DNA of 64,000 nucleotides from CAYWPG01 sp964460035 (lineage in GTDB: Bacteria; Pseudomonadota; Gammaproteobacteria; Nitrococcales; AK92). Positions 1 to 6,615 of this stretch are shown here, piece by piece. The stretch covers positions 1-64,000 of the forward strand of contig CAYWPG010000009.1 of the NCBI GenBank assembly GCA_964460035.1, given 5' to 3'. The translations under genes and the position numbers were made by a program. The notes below the pieces were generated by a model. That model saw nothing but the letters and a program-made list of their open reading frames with translations. It was not told the origin of the DNA and made no database searches. Within the stretch, counting starts at the first letter, position 1, and each line of letters begins with the position of its first letter.

Positions 1-1
1 G

Positions 2-712
2 GGCGGCGTGATGACCAAGATCATCGAGAAGAACACCACCATCCCGACCAAGGCGCATCAGGTGTTCTCCACCGCCGAGGACAACCAGACCGCGGTGACG
101 GTGCACGTGTTGCAAGGCGAGCGCGAGATGGCCAAGGACAACAAGTCGCTGGGCCGCTTCGACCTTACCGATATTCCGCCGGCACCGCGCGGCGTCCCGC
201 AGATCGAGGTCAGCTTCGACATCGACGCCAACGGCATCCTGCATGTCTCGGCTAAGGACAAGGCTACCGGCAAGGAGCAGTCCATCGTCATCAAGGCCTC
301 CAGCGGCCTGACCGACGAAGAGATCGAGAAGATGATCAAGGATGCCGAGGCCCATGCCGAGGAAGACCGGCGTGCGCGCGAGCTGGTAGAAGCGCGTAAC
401 CAGGCCGACAACCTGATCCATGCGACCCGGAAGTCGATGACGGAGTTGGGCGATAAGGTCGAGGCCGGTGAGAAGTCCGCGATCGAGACGGCTATCAGCG
501 AGCTCGAGGAGGCCATGAAGGGCTCTGACAAGGAGGCCATCGAGGCCAAGACCCGAGCCCTGGCGGAGGCCTCCGGCAAGCTTGCCGAACGCGTCTACGC
601 CGCAGGCCAGCAGCAGTCCGGTGAGGCTCAGGCCGGCGAGCAGGCTGCCGGCGGGCAGCAGGACGATGTGGTGGATGCCGAGTTCGAGGAAGTTCGCGAC
701 AACAAGAAATGA
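2..712 (+). CDS. dnaK: Chaperone protein DnaK, C-terminal part (5' end outside window)
   Basis: This is the last ~237 residues of the Hsp70 chaperone, which binds exposed hydrophobic peptides in an ATP-dependent cycle with DnaJ and GrpE. The frame is already open at base 2 (G-G-V-M-T-K), so the true start lies upstream. The visible part is the substrate-binding domain: the beta-sandwich carries the conserved TTIPTKAHQVFSTAEDNQ stretch, followed by the charged alpha-helical lid and a Gly/Gln-rich tail ending EFEEVRDNKK, close to the usual EEVKDKK end that contacts co-chaperones. dnaJ follows after 234 bp that hold a strong hairpin. Only truncation by the window edge is unusual. Confidence 0.98.
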   Translation, partial: GGVMTKIIEKNTTIPTKAHQVFSTAEDNQTAVTVHVLQGEREMAKDNKSLGRFDLTDIPPAPRGVPQIEVSFDIDANGILHVSAKDKATGKEQSIVIKASSGLTDEEIEKMIKDAEAHAEEDRRARELVEARNQADNLIHATRKSMTELGDKVEAGEKSAIETAISELEEAMKGSDKEAIEAKTRALAEASGKLAERVYAAGQQQSGEAQAGEQAAGGQQDDVVDAEFEEVRDNKK

Positions 713-763
713 TCGGGCTCGCGATTAGCCGTACGGCAGACTTGGAGCTCTGAGAGTAGCCGG

Positions 764-804
764 CACGGAAGGCGCGGGCGTGCAGCCCGCGCCTTCCGTG
801 TTTC
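764..804 (+). terminator. Intrinsic terminator after dnaK
   Basis: Perfect 16-bp inverted repeat: cacggaaggcgcgggc at 764-779 pairs with 785-800 around a 5-nt loop, followed by a short T-rich run (tttct). It lies between dnaK and dnaJ, so it should stop or reduce read-through into dnaJ. The T tract is short, so termination may be partial. Confidence 0.8.
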
Positions 805-833
805 TGAAGCCGCTCGGCTTTTACCGGTATAAT
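804..833 (+). promoter_or_regulatory. Candidate sigma-70 promoter for dnaJ
   Basis: A perfect TATAAT -10 hexamer lies at 828-833, just after the dnaK terminator. The -35 element is weak (ctgaag at 804-809, 18-bp spacer). It would give dnaJ its own transcript with a leader of about 107 nt. Inference from consensus only. Confidence 0.45.
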
Positions 834-946
834 CCCCAACCCAATAGCCGGCACTGGCAGTGCAGATGCGATGCCGGCCCAACCCCCGAGCCCGGTGCGC
901 GATGCACTCGGCGGGGCGATACAGCAGCGAACAATAGTGGCGCGCA

Positions 947-2074
947 ATGGCGAAACGTGATCTGTACGAGATTCTTGGGGTGGCCCGCAACGCCTCGGAG
1001 GCGGAGCTGAAGAAGGCTTATCGCCGTCTGGCGATGAAGTACCACCCTGACCGCAACCCCGGCGACGCCGACGCCGAGCAGCACTTCAAGGAAGTGAAGC
1101 ACGCTTATGAGGTGCTCTCGGATCCACAAAAGCGGGCCGCTTACGACCAGTTCGGCCATGCTGGTATCGATCCGTCGATGGGCGCCGGACGCGCTGGGCC
1201 GAGTAACTTCGCCGACATTTTCTCCGATGTGTTCGGAGACATTTTCGGGGCAGCGGGCCGTCGAGGCGGCGCGCAGGTATTCCGCGGCGCAGACCTGCGC
1301 TATACGCTGGATTTGACCCTGGAGGAAGCGGTACGCGGTACCGAGGTAAAGATCCAGGTGCCGACTTGGGTGGTATGCGAGTCTTGCCGGGGCAGCGGCG
1401 TCAAGGATGGCGGCAAGCCGGAAACCTGTCCGACTTGTCATGGTCACGGGGACGTACGCATACAGCAGGGATTCTTCTCCATCCAGCAGACATGCCCGCG
1501 TTGTCATGGTAGCGGCACCATCATTACCAATCCTTGTAGCACCTGCCGTGGCCGGGGTCGGGTGGAGGAGACCAAGACGCTGTCGGTCAAGGTGCCGGCC
1601 GGGGTGGATAACGGCGATCGTATCCGCCTCAGCGGCGAAGGCGAGCCGGGCGAGAACGGCGGGCCGCCGGGCGATCTGTATGTGCAGATCGCGGTCAAGC
1701 CGCACCCGATCTTTACGCGCGTAGGCAACGATCTGCGCTGCGAGGTGCCGATCAGCATTGTGGTCGCCGCGCTGGGCGGCGAGCTGGAGGTGCCGACCTT
1801 GACGGGGCGGGTGAATCTGAAGATTCCCGCAGGCACGCAGACCGGCAAAGTCTTCCGCATTCGCGGCAAGGGCGTCACGCCCGTGCGCGGCGGTCCGACG
1901 GGGGACCTGTTGTGCCGCGTGGTGGTCGAGACACCCGTCAATCTCACGTCTAAGCAGCGCGAGCTGCTCGAGGAGTTCGGCGCGACTTTGGAGCAGGGGG
2001 GCGAGAAACACAATCCTCAGACCAGCTCCTGGCTCGACGGCGTCAAGCGCTTCTTTGAAGATCTTAAATTTTGA
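947..2074 (+). CDS. dnaJ: Chaperone protein DnaJ (Hsp40)
   Basis: Type I Hsp40 co-chaperone (375 aa, E. coli 376) that delivers substrates to DnaK and stimulates its ATPase. The J domain fills residues 1-70 with the HPD motif at 33-35. A Gly/Phe-rich segment follows (~75-115). Four CxxCxGxG zinc-binding repeats start at Cys144 and run to about 204, then the C-terminal substrate-binding and dimerisation domains. The Shine-Dalgarno match before the ATG is weak, but the MAKRDLYEILGV start is canonical. dapB follows 34 bp downstream on the same strand and may share the transcript. Confidence 0.98.
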   Translation: MAKRDLYEILGVARNASEAELKKAYRRLAMKYHPDRNPGDADAEQHFKEVKHAYEVLSDPQKRAAYDQFGHAGIDPSMGAGRAGPSNFADIFSDVFGDIFGAAGRRGGAQVFRGADLRYTLDLTLEEAVRGTEVKIQVPTWVVCESCRGSGVKDGGKPETCPTCHGHGDVRIQQGFFSIQQTCPRCHGSGTIITNPCSTCRGRGRVEETKTLSVKVPAGVDNGDRIRLSGEGEPGENGGPPGDLYVQIAVKPHPIFTRVGNDLRCEVPISIVVAALGGELEVPTLTGRVNLKIPAGTQTGKVFRIRGKGVTPVRGGPTGDLLCRVVVETPVNLTSKQRELLEEFGATLEQGGEKHNPQTSSWLDGVKRFFEDLKF

Positions 2075-2108
2075 GTGCGCTGCAGACAGGCAACAGAAGG
2101 AATAGCAG

Positions 2109-2930
2109 ATGACCCGAATCGCCATTACCGGAGCCGCCGGCCGCATGGGCCGAGCGCTGATCGAAGCGACCTTGGCGGCACCGGGTTGCCAGTTGGTCGC
2201 GGCGGTGGAGCGGGCGGGGCACGACTTGACCGGTGTCGATGTCGGCGAGCTGGTGGGGCAGGGCCCCAAAGGCGTACCGCTGGTGGATGACCTTGAGGTG
2301 GCGCTCGCGCGAGGCGATGTCGATGTGGTCATCGACTTCACCACGCCGGAAGCTACCCTGGCGCATGTGGCGGCGTGCAATGCCGCGGGCGTGCGCATGG
2401 TGATAGGCACCACCGGGTTCACCGCCGAGCAGCGCGCGCAGCTGGAGGCGGCGGCGCAGCAACGGGCAATGGTGGTGGCCGCCAATTACAGCGTCGGCGT
2501 AACCTTGTCGTTGAAGCTGATCGAGCTAGCCGCGCGGGTGCTGGGTGATAATGTCGATGTGGAGATCATTGAGGCGCATCACCGCCATAAGGTGGACGCT
2601 CCTTCCGGTACCGCCCTGCGCATGGGCGAAGCGGTAGCCAAGGTGCTGGGGCGCGATCTTGCACAGTGCGCCGTGTATGGCCGCGAGGGGCAGACCGGGG
2701 CGCGGGATCGCAAGACCATTGGCTTTGCGACTGTCCGCGCAGGCGACATAGTCGGCGAGCACACGGTGATGTTCGCCGATGTGGGCGAGCGTTTGGAGAT
2801 CACTCACAAGGCGTCGAGTCGCATGACCTTCGCGCAGGGCGCGGTGCGGGCGGCCCAGTGGGTCATGGCGCGGGATAACGGCCTGTACGATATGGAAGAC
2901 GTACTCGATCTGCGCCATTTGGGCGCTTAG
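2109..2930 (+). CDS. dapB: 4-hydroxy-tetrahydrodipicolinate reductase
   Basis: NAD(P)H-dependent reductase of the diaminopimelate/lysine pathway, acting on the DapA product in the cytosol. 273 aa, normal family length (E. coli 273). The N-terminal Rossmann motif G-A-A-G-R-M-G is at residues 8-14. The catalytic HHRHK box is at 157-161 (His157, His158, Lys161), followed by DAPSGTA. An aagga Shine-Dalgarno precedes the ATG. In many relatives carA-carB follow dapB; here it instead meets dapE head-on, so two parts of the lysine pathway converge on one hairpin. Confidence 0.98.
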   Translation: MTRIAITGAAGRMGRALIEATLAAPGCQLVAAVERAGHDLTGVDVGELVGQGPKGVPLVDDLEVALARGDVDVVIDFTTPEATLAHVAACNAAGVRMVIGTTGFTAEQRAQLEAAAQQRAMVVAANYSVGVTLSLKLIELAARVLGDNVDVEIIEAHHRHKVDAPSGTALRMGEAVAKVLGRDLAQCAVYGREGQTGARDRKTIGFATVRAGDIVGEHTVMFADVGERLEITHKASSRMTFAQGAVRAAQWVMARDNGLYDMEDVLDLRHLGA

Positions 2931-2944
2931 GCGATGCTAGCGTA

Positions 2945-2970
2945 TTCCGCCCCCTGGCAAGGGGGCGGAA
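2945..2970. terminator. Hairpin between convergent dapB and dapE
   Basis: Perfect 10-bp inverted repeat, ttccgccccc (2945-2954) with gggggcggaa (2961-2970) and loop tggcaa, placed between the stop codons of the convergent genes. It suits a bidirectional terminator, though no good T tract follows on either strand. Confidence 0.55.
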
Positions 2971-2990
2971 GAGTCTGTCTGCACGGCTGT

Positions 2991-4133
2991 TCAGCCGCCT
3001 AGCAATTCCTTGAGCAACCTCTCATAGATTTCGGTCAGCGTTTCCAGCTCGGCGAGGGTCACGTTCTCGTCGACTTTATGAATGCTGGCGTTGACCGGGC
3101 CGATCTCGACGACCTGGGCGCCGGTAGGCGCAATGAAGCGTCCATCGGAGGTGCCGCCCGTGGTGCTCATCTCAGGGCTGTGTCCGGTAACCGCTTCGAT
3201 GACGCGCGCGGTAGCCTCTCGCAGCGGTCCCTGTGGGGTCAGGAACGGCAGCCCGGAGCAGTGCCAGTCGATCTCGTAATGCAGGCCATGGCGGTCCAGT
3301 ACCGCCTGGACCTCGGCGCGCAGCTGCTCGGCGGTGACTTCGGTGGAATAACGGAAGTTGAACTGCAGCTCCAGAACGCCCGGGATAACGTTAGCCGCTC
3401 CAGTGCCGGCCTGAATGTTCGAGACCTGGAACGAGGTTGGCGGAAAATCGCTGTTGCCTTGATCCCATTGCCGCGCCGTCAGCTCCAGCAACGCCGGAGC
3501 AAGCTCGTGTATAGGATTGCGCGCAAGCTGCGGGTAGGCGATATGCCCTTGTTCGCCAAACACCCGTAAACGGCCATTCAAAGAGCCGCGGCGCCCGACC
3601 TTTACCACGTCGCCACAGCGCTCGCTGCTGGAGGGCTCGCCCACTATGCACCAGTCGATGCGCTCGCTGCGCGCAGTCAGGGTTTCCACTACCTTGGCGG
3701 TGCCATCGACTGCCGGGCCTTCCTCGTCGCTGGTGATCAAGAAGGCAATGGATCCCTTGTGATCGGGATAACGGGCAACGAAACGCTCGCAGGCCACGGT
3801 GAAGGCGGCGATGCTGCCCTTCATGTCCGCTGCCCCCCGGCCATACAGGCGCCCGTCGCGAATGCTGGGCTGGAAGGGCGGGGTCGTCCATTGCGTCAGC
3901 GGCCCGGGAGGAACGACATCGGTATGACCGGCGAACACCAGCAGCGGGCTCGATTGGCCGCGCCGGGCCCAAAGATTGGCGACTTCCCCAAATGGAAGGT
4001 GCTCGCACTCGAAGCCGATAGCGGTCAGCCGCTCTGCCAGCAAGAGCTGGCAGCCGCCGTCGCTAGGGGTTACCGAGGGGCGGCGGATCAACTCCTGGGC
4101 GAGTTCCAGCGTTGCCGAGTTCATCTCATTCAT
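2991..4133 (-). CDS. dapE: Succinyl-diaminopimelate desuccinylase
   Basis: Zinc-dependent M20-family hydrolase that converts N-succinyl-LL-2,6-diaminopimelate to LL-DAP and succinate. 380 aa (E. coli 375). The metal-site motif FAGHTDVVPPG, then GRGAADMKGS and TSDEEGPA are all present, as is GGTSDGRF near the C-terminus. Alignment with the E. coli N-terminus (S-C-P-V-I-E-L-T-Q-Q-L) suggests that translation may really begin at the internal ATG at 4124 (MNSATLELAQEL), directly after the stop of the upstream gene. It is the last gene of the map-glnD-dapC-dapD-arsC-like-dapE set. Confidence 0.97.
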   Translation of the reverse strand: MNEMNSATLELAQELIRRPSVTPSDGGCQLLLAERLTAIGFECEHLPFGEVANLWARRGQSSPLLVFAGHTDVVPPGPLTQWTTPPFQPSIRDGRLYGRGAADMKGSIAAFTVACERFVARYPDHKGSIAFLITSDEEGPAVDGTAKVVETLTARSERIDWCIVGEPSSSERCGDVVKVGRRGSLNGRLRVFGEQGHIAYPQLARNPIHELAPALLELTARQWDQGNSDFPPTSFQVSNIQAGTGAANVIPGVLELQFNFRYSTEVTAEQLRAEVQAVLDRHGLHYEIDWHCSGLPFLTPQGPLREATARVIEAVTGHSPEMSTTGGTSDGRFIAPTGAQVVEIGPVNASIHKVDENVTLAELETLTEIYERLLKELLGG

Positions 4134-4500
4134 GCGCGGCCTGGGCGTCAGCGAAGAACGCTTGCCATGCCTTTTCGTTGAAGCCGATGAGCGAGCGCCC
4201 GGCGTGTTCGAGCACGGGGCGTTTGATCAGCGTTGGCTCCTCCAGCATCAGTGCCTGCGCGCGGGACTCGTCCAGTTGCGCGGTAAGCTCGGGAGCCAGC
4301 GCTCGAAAGCTGCGGCCACGTCGGTTGAGTACGCTCTCCCAACCCAGCTCCTTGCACCAGCCTTGCAGGCGCTTAGCGTCCAGGCCGTCGACGCGGAAGT
4401 CATGGAAGCGGTGTTCGATGCCATGCTGCTCTAGCCAGCGTCTGGCCTTGCGAACCGTATCGCAGGTCTTGATGCCGTAAATGGTCGTTATGGAAGTCAT
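4126..4500 (-). CDS. ArsC/Spx-like reductase (YffB family)
   Basis: A 124-aa thioredoxin-fold protein of the ArsC-like family, close to YffB of E. coli and Pseudomonas. The N-terminus TTIYGIKTCDTVRKARRWL carries the single N-terminal Cys (Cys13) typical of this group, and T-L-I-K-R-P-V is the usual C-terminal motif. Family members are assumed to be glutathione-dependent thiol reductases, but the substrate is unknown; an arsenate-resistance role is not implied. It overlaps dapD by 4 bp (ATGA) and dapE by up to 8 bp, so it is translated as part of the DAP operon. The same association with dapC/dapD/dapE occurs in Pseudomonas. Confidence 0.9.
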   Translation of the reverse strand: MTSITTIYGIKTCDTVRKARRWLEQHGIEHRFHDFRVDGLDAKRLQGWCKELGWESVLNRRGRSFRALAPELTAQLDESRAQALMLEEPTLIKRPVLEHAGRSLIGFNEKAWQAFFADAQAAHE

Positions 4501-5315
4501 TGCCGTAATAGTTCGTTAATACTGACTTTGCTGCGAGTCTTGGCGTCCACCTGCTTGATGATGACCGCGCAATAAAGGCTGTGGCTGCCATCTTCTGCGG
4601 GCAGGCTGCCGGGTACCACTACGGCGCCGGCAGGTACCCGGCCGTAGGTGATTTCGCCGGTCTCGCGGTTGTAGATCTTCGTGCTCTGGCCTATGAACAC
4701 GCCCATAGAGAGCACAGCTCCTTCTTCGACGATGACGCCCTCGACCACTTCGGAACGCGCGCCTATGAAGCAGTTGTCCTCTATGATGGTGGGATTCGCC
4801 TGCAGTGGCTCCAGAACGCCGCCTATGCCGACGCCCCCGGAGAGATGCACATTCTTGCCGATCTGGGCGCAGGATCCGACGGTTGCCCAGGTGTCGACCA
4901 TGGTGCCCGAGTCGACATAAGCGCCGATGTTGACGTAAGAGGGCATCAAGACCACGCCGGGGGCAATGTAGGCGCCGCGCCTGGCTACCGCGAGCGGCGC
5001 CACCCGCACGCCGCTTTCGCGCAACTGCGCATCGGTGACATCGGCGTATTTCAGGGGGACTTTATCGTAGAAGTTGGTGGCGCCACCTTGGATTAAGGTG
5101 TTGTCGTTGAGGCGGAAGGAGAGCAATACCGCTTTTTTCAGCCATTGGTTTACCCGCCATTCGCCGTCGTGCTTTTCTGCTACGCGCACCTGGCCCGAAT
5201 CCAGCAATCTGAGGGTTTCGTCCACGGCTTCGCGCACTTCGTTGCTGACGTTATCCGGGCCGAGTTCGGCGCGCCGCTCGAAGGCGGCGTCGATAACGGT
5301 AGGCAAGTCTGCCAT
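4497..5315 (-). CDS. dapD: 2,3,4,5-tetrahydropyridine-2,6-dicarboxylate N-succinyltransferase
   Basis: Left-handed beta-helix succinyltransferase that uses succinyl-CoA to commit tetrahydrodipicolinate to the succinylase branch of lysine/DAP synthesis. The start at 5315 (MADLPTVIDAAFERRAEL) aligns with E. coli DapD and has aagggg upstream; an open frame extends 11 codons further but lacks these. 272 aa (E. coli 274). Hexapeptide repeats fill roughly residues 100-230 (e.g. GVGIGGVLEP, IIEDNCFIGARS). It overlaps the downstream ArsC-like gene by ATGA, showing translational coupling. Confidence 0.97.
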   Translation of the reverse strand: MADLPTVIDAAFERRAELGPDNVSNEVREAVDETLRLLDSGQVRVAEKHDGEWRVNQWLKKAVLLSFRLNDNTLIQGGATNFYDKVPLKYADVTDAQLRESGVRVAPLAVARRGAYIAPGVVLMPSYVNIGAYVDSGTMVDTWATVGSCAQIGKNVHLSGGVGIGGVLEPLQANPTIIEDNCFIGARSEVVEGVIVEEGAVLSMGVFIGQSTKIYNRETGEITYGRVPAGAVVVPGSLPAEDGSHSLYCAVIIKQVDAKTRSKVSINELLRQ

Positions 5316-5383
5316 CTGCAACCCCTTGCGGTATGTTTGTGTGGACAACCACGGGTTTCGCGCAGCCCGGGAAGTGTCAGGCC

Positions 5384-6586
5384 TTAAATCAGCTGCTCGA
5401 TGAAACCGCGCAGGCGGCGAGCGGCGTCGATACAGTCTGCCTCACTGGCGACTAGCGCGATGCGTACATGGTTGGTGCCAGGATTATGCCCTGCGACGGT
5501 ACGCGAGAGAAAGCTTCCGGGCAGGACGATGATGTTTTCGGCGGCGTACAGGCGCTGGGCGAATTCGGTATCCGCTATTGGGGTGCGTGGCCACAGATAG
5601 AATCCTCCCGCGGGCATGTCGAAGTCCAATACCGGCGCGAGGATTTCCTCCACCGCGGCGAACTTGGCACGGTAGCGCTGGCGGTTCTCGATCACATGCT
5701 GTTCATCGCGCCAGGCGGCCGTGCTGGCCGCTTGCACGTGCGTGGGCATGGCGCAGCCATGGTAGGTGCGATAGAGCAGAAACTGCCGGAGTATGGCGGC
5801 ATCGCCCGCCACGAAGCCTGAACGCAGTCCTGGTGCGTTGGAGCGTTTGGAGAGGCTGTGGAATGCCACACAGCGCGCGAAATCGCTGCGCCCCATGGCG
5901 GCGCAGGCTTGCAGCAGGCCTGGTGGCGGTGCCGATTCGTCCAGGTAAAGCTCGGAGTAGCATTCGTCGGAGGCAATGACGAAGTCGTAGCGATCCGCCA
6001 GTTCGATCAGCTGCTGCAACTGGGCCAGCGGCATAGCCGCGCCGGCGGGATTGCCGGGCGTGCAGACGAAGATGAGTTCGCAGTCGCGCCAGACCTGCTC
6101 CGGCACGGCATCCAGATCGGGCAGATAATCATTGGCGCGGTCCAGTTGCAGGTAATACGGCTGGGCGCCAGCCAGCAGCGCAGCGCCTTCGTAGATTTGG
6201 TAGAACGGGTTCGGCATCAGGACCTTGGCGCCCGGGCGTGCGGCGACCACGGCTTGGGCGAAGGAAAACAACGCCTCGCGCGTGCCGTTGACCGGCAGTA
6301 CATGGGCCTCGGGATCGAGCAGGTCTGCATTCACCCGGAAGCGCCGCGACAGCCAGGCGCAGATCGCTTGGCGCAGCTCCGGGCCGCCTTTGGTGCTGGG
6401 GTAAACGGCCAGGCCGTGGGCGTGCTGGATCAGCGCTTCGGTCAGCCAGTGCGGGGTCGAGTGCCTGGGCTCGCCAATGGCAAGGCTTACCTGCACTCGG
6501 TCGGGAGGCGGCGCAGGCGCTGCTTGCAGCAGCGCTGCCAGGCGCTCAAAAGGGTAGGGGCGAAGCGCAGCCAGTCTTGGGTTCAT
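5384..6586 (-). CDS. dapC: Succinyldiaminopimelate transaminase
   Basis: PLP-dependent class I/II aminotransferase converting N-succinyl-2-amino-6-oxopimelate to N-succinyl-LL-DAP with glutamate. The start at 6586 (MNPRLAALRPYPFERL) has an aaggacc Shine-Dalgarno and gives 400 aa, the usual DapC size. The family N-terminus, the cofactor-site segment SLSKRSNAPGLRSGF with the Schiff-base lysine, and NPAGAA/SDECYSELY are visible. It lies 30 bp after glnD and 68 bp before dapD, completing the set dapC-dapD-dapE. E. coli uses ArgD for this step; a dedicated DapC fits the Pseudomonas-like arrangement. Confidence 0.94.
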   Translation of the reverse strand: MNPRLAALRPYPFERLAALLQAAPAPPPDRVQVSLAIGEPRHSTPHWLTEALIQHAHGLAVYPSTKGGPELRQAICAWLSRRFRVNADLLDPEAHVLPVNGTREALFSFAQAVVAARPGAKVLMPNPFYQIYEGAALLAGAQPYYLQLDRANDYLPDLDAVPEQVWRDCELIFVCTPGNPAGAAMPLAQLQQLIELADRYDFVIASDECYSELYLDESAPPPGLLQACAAMGRSDFARCVAFHSLSKRSNAPGLRSGFVAGDAAILRQFLLYRTYHGCAMPTHVQAASTAAWRDEQHVIENRQRYRAKFAAVEEILAPVLDFDMPAGGFYLWPRTPIADTEFAQRLYAAENIIVLPGSFLSRTVAGHNPGTNHVRIALVASEADCIDAARRLRGFIEQLI

Positions 6587-6615
6587 CGGCGGTCCTTGGT
6601 CGTTAGGGTTGGCAT

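Noticed and set aside
821..2485. A 554-codon open frame antisense to dnaJ and dapB
   Set aside because: High-GC codon shadow: both sense genes are unmistakable, and the antisense product is compositionally biased with no known motif.
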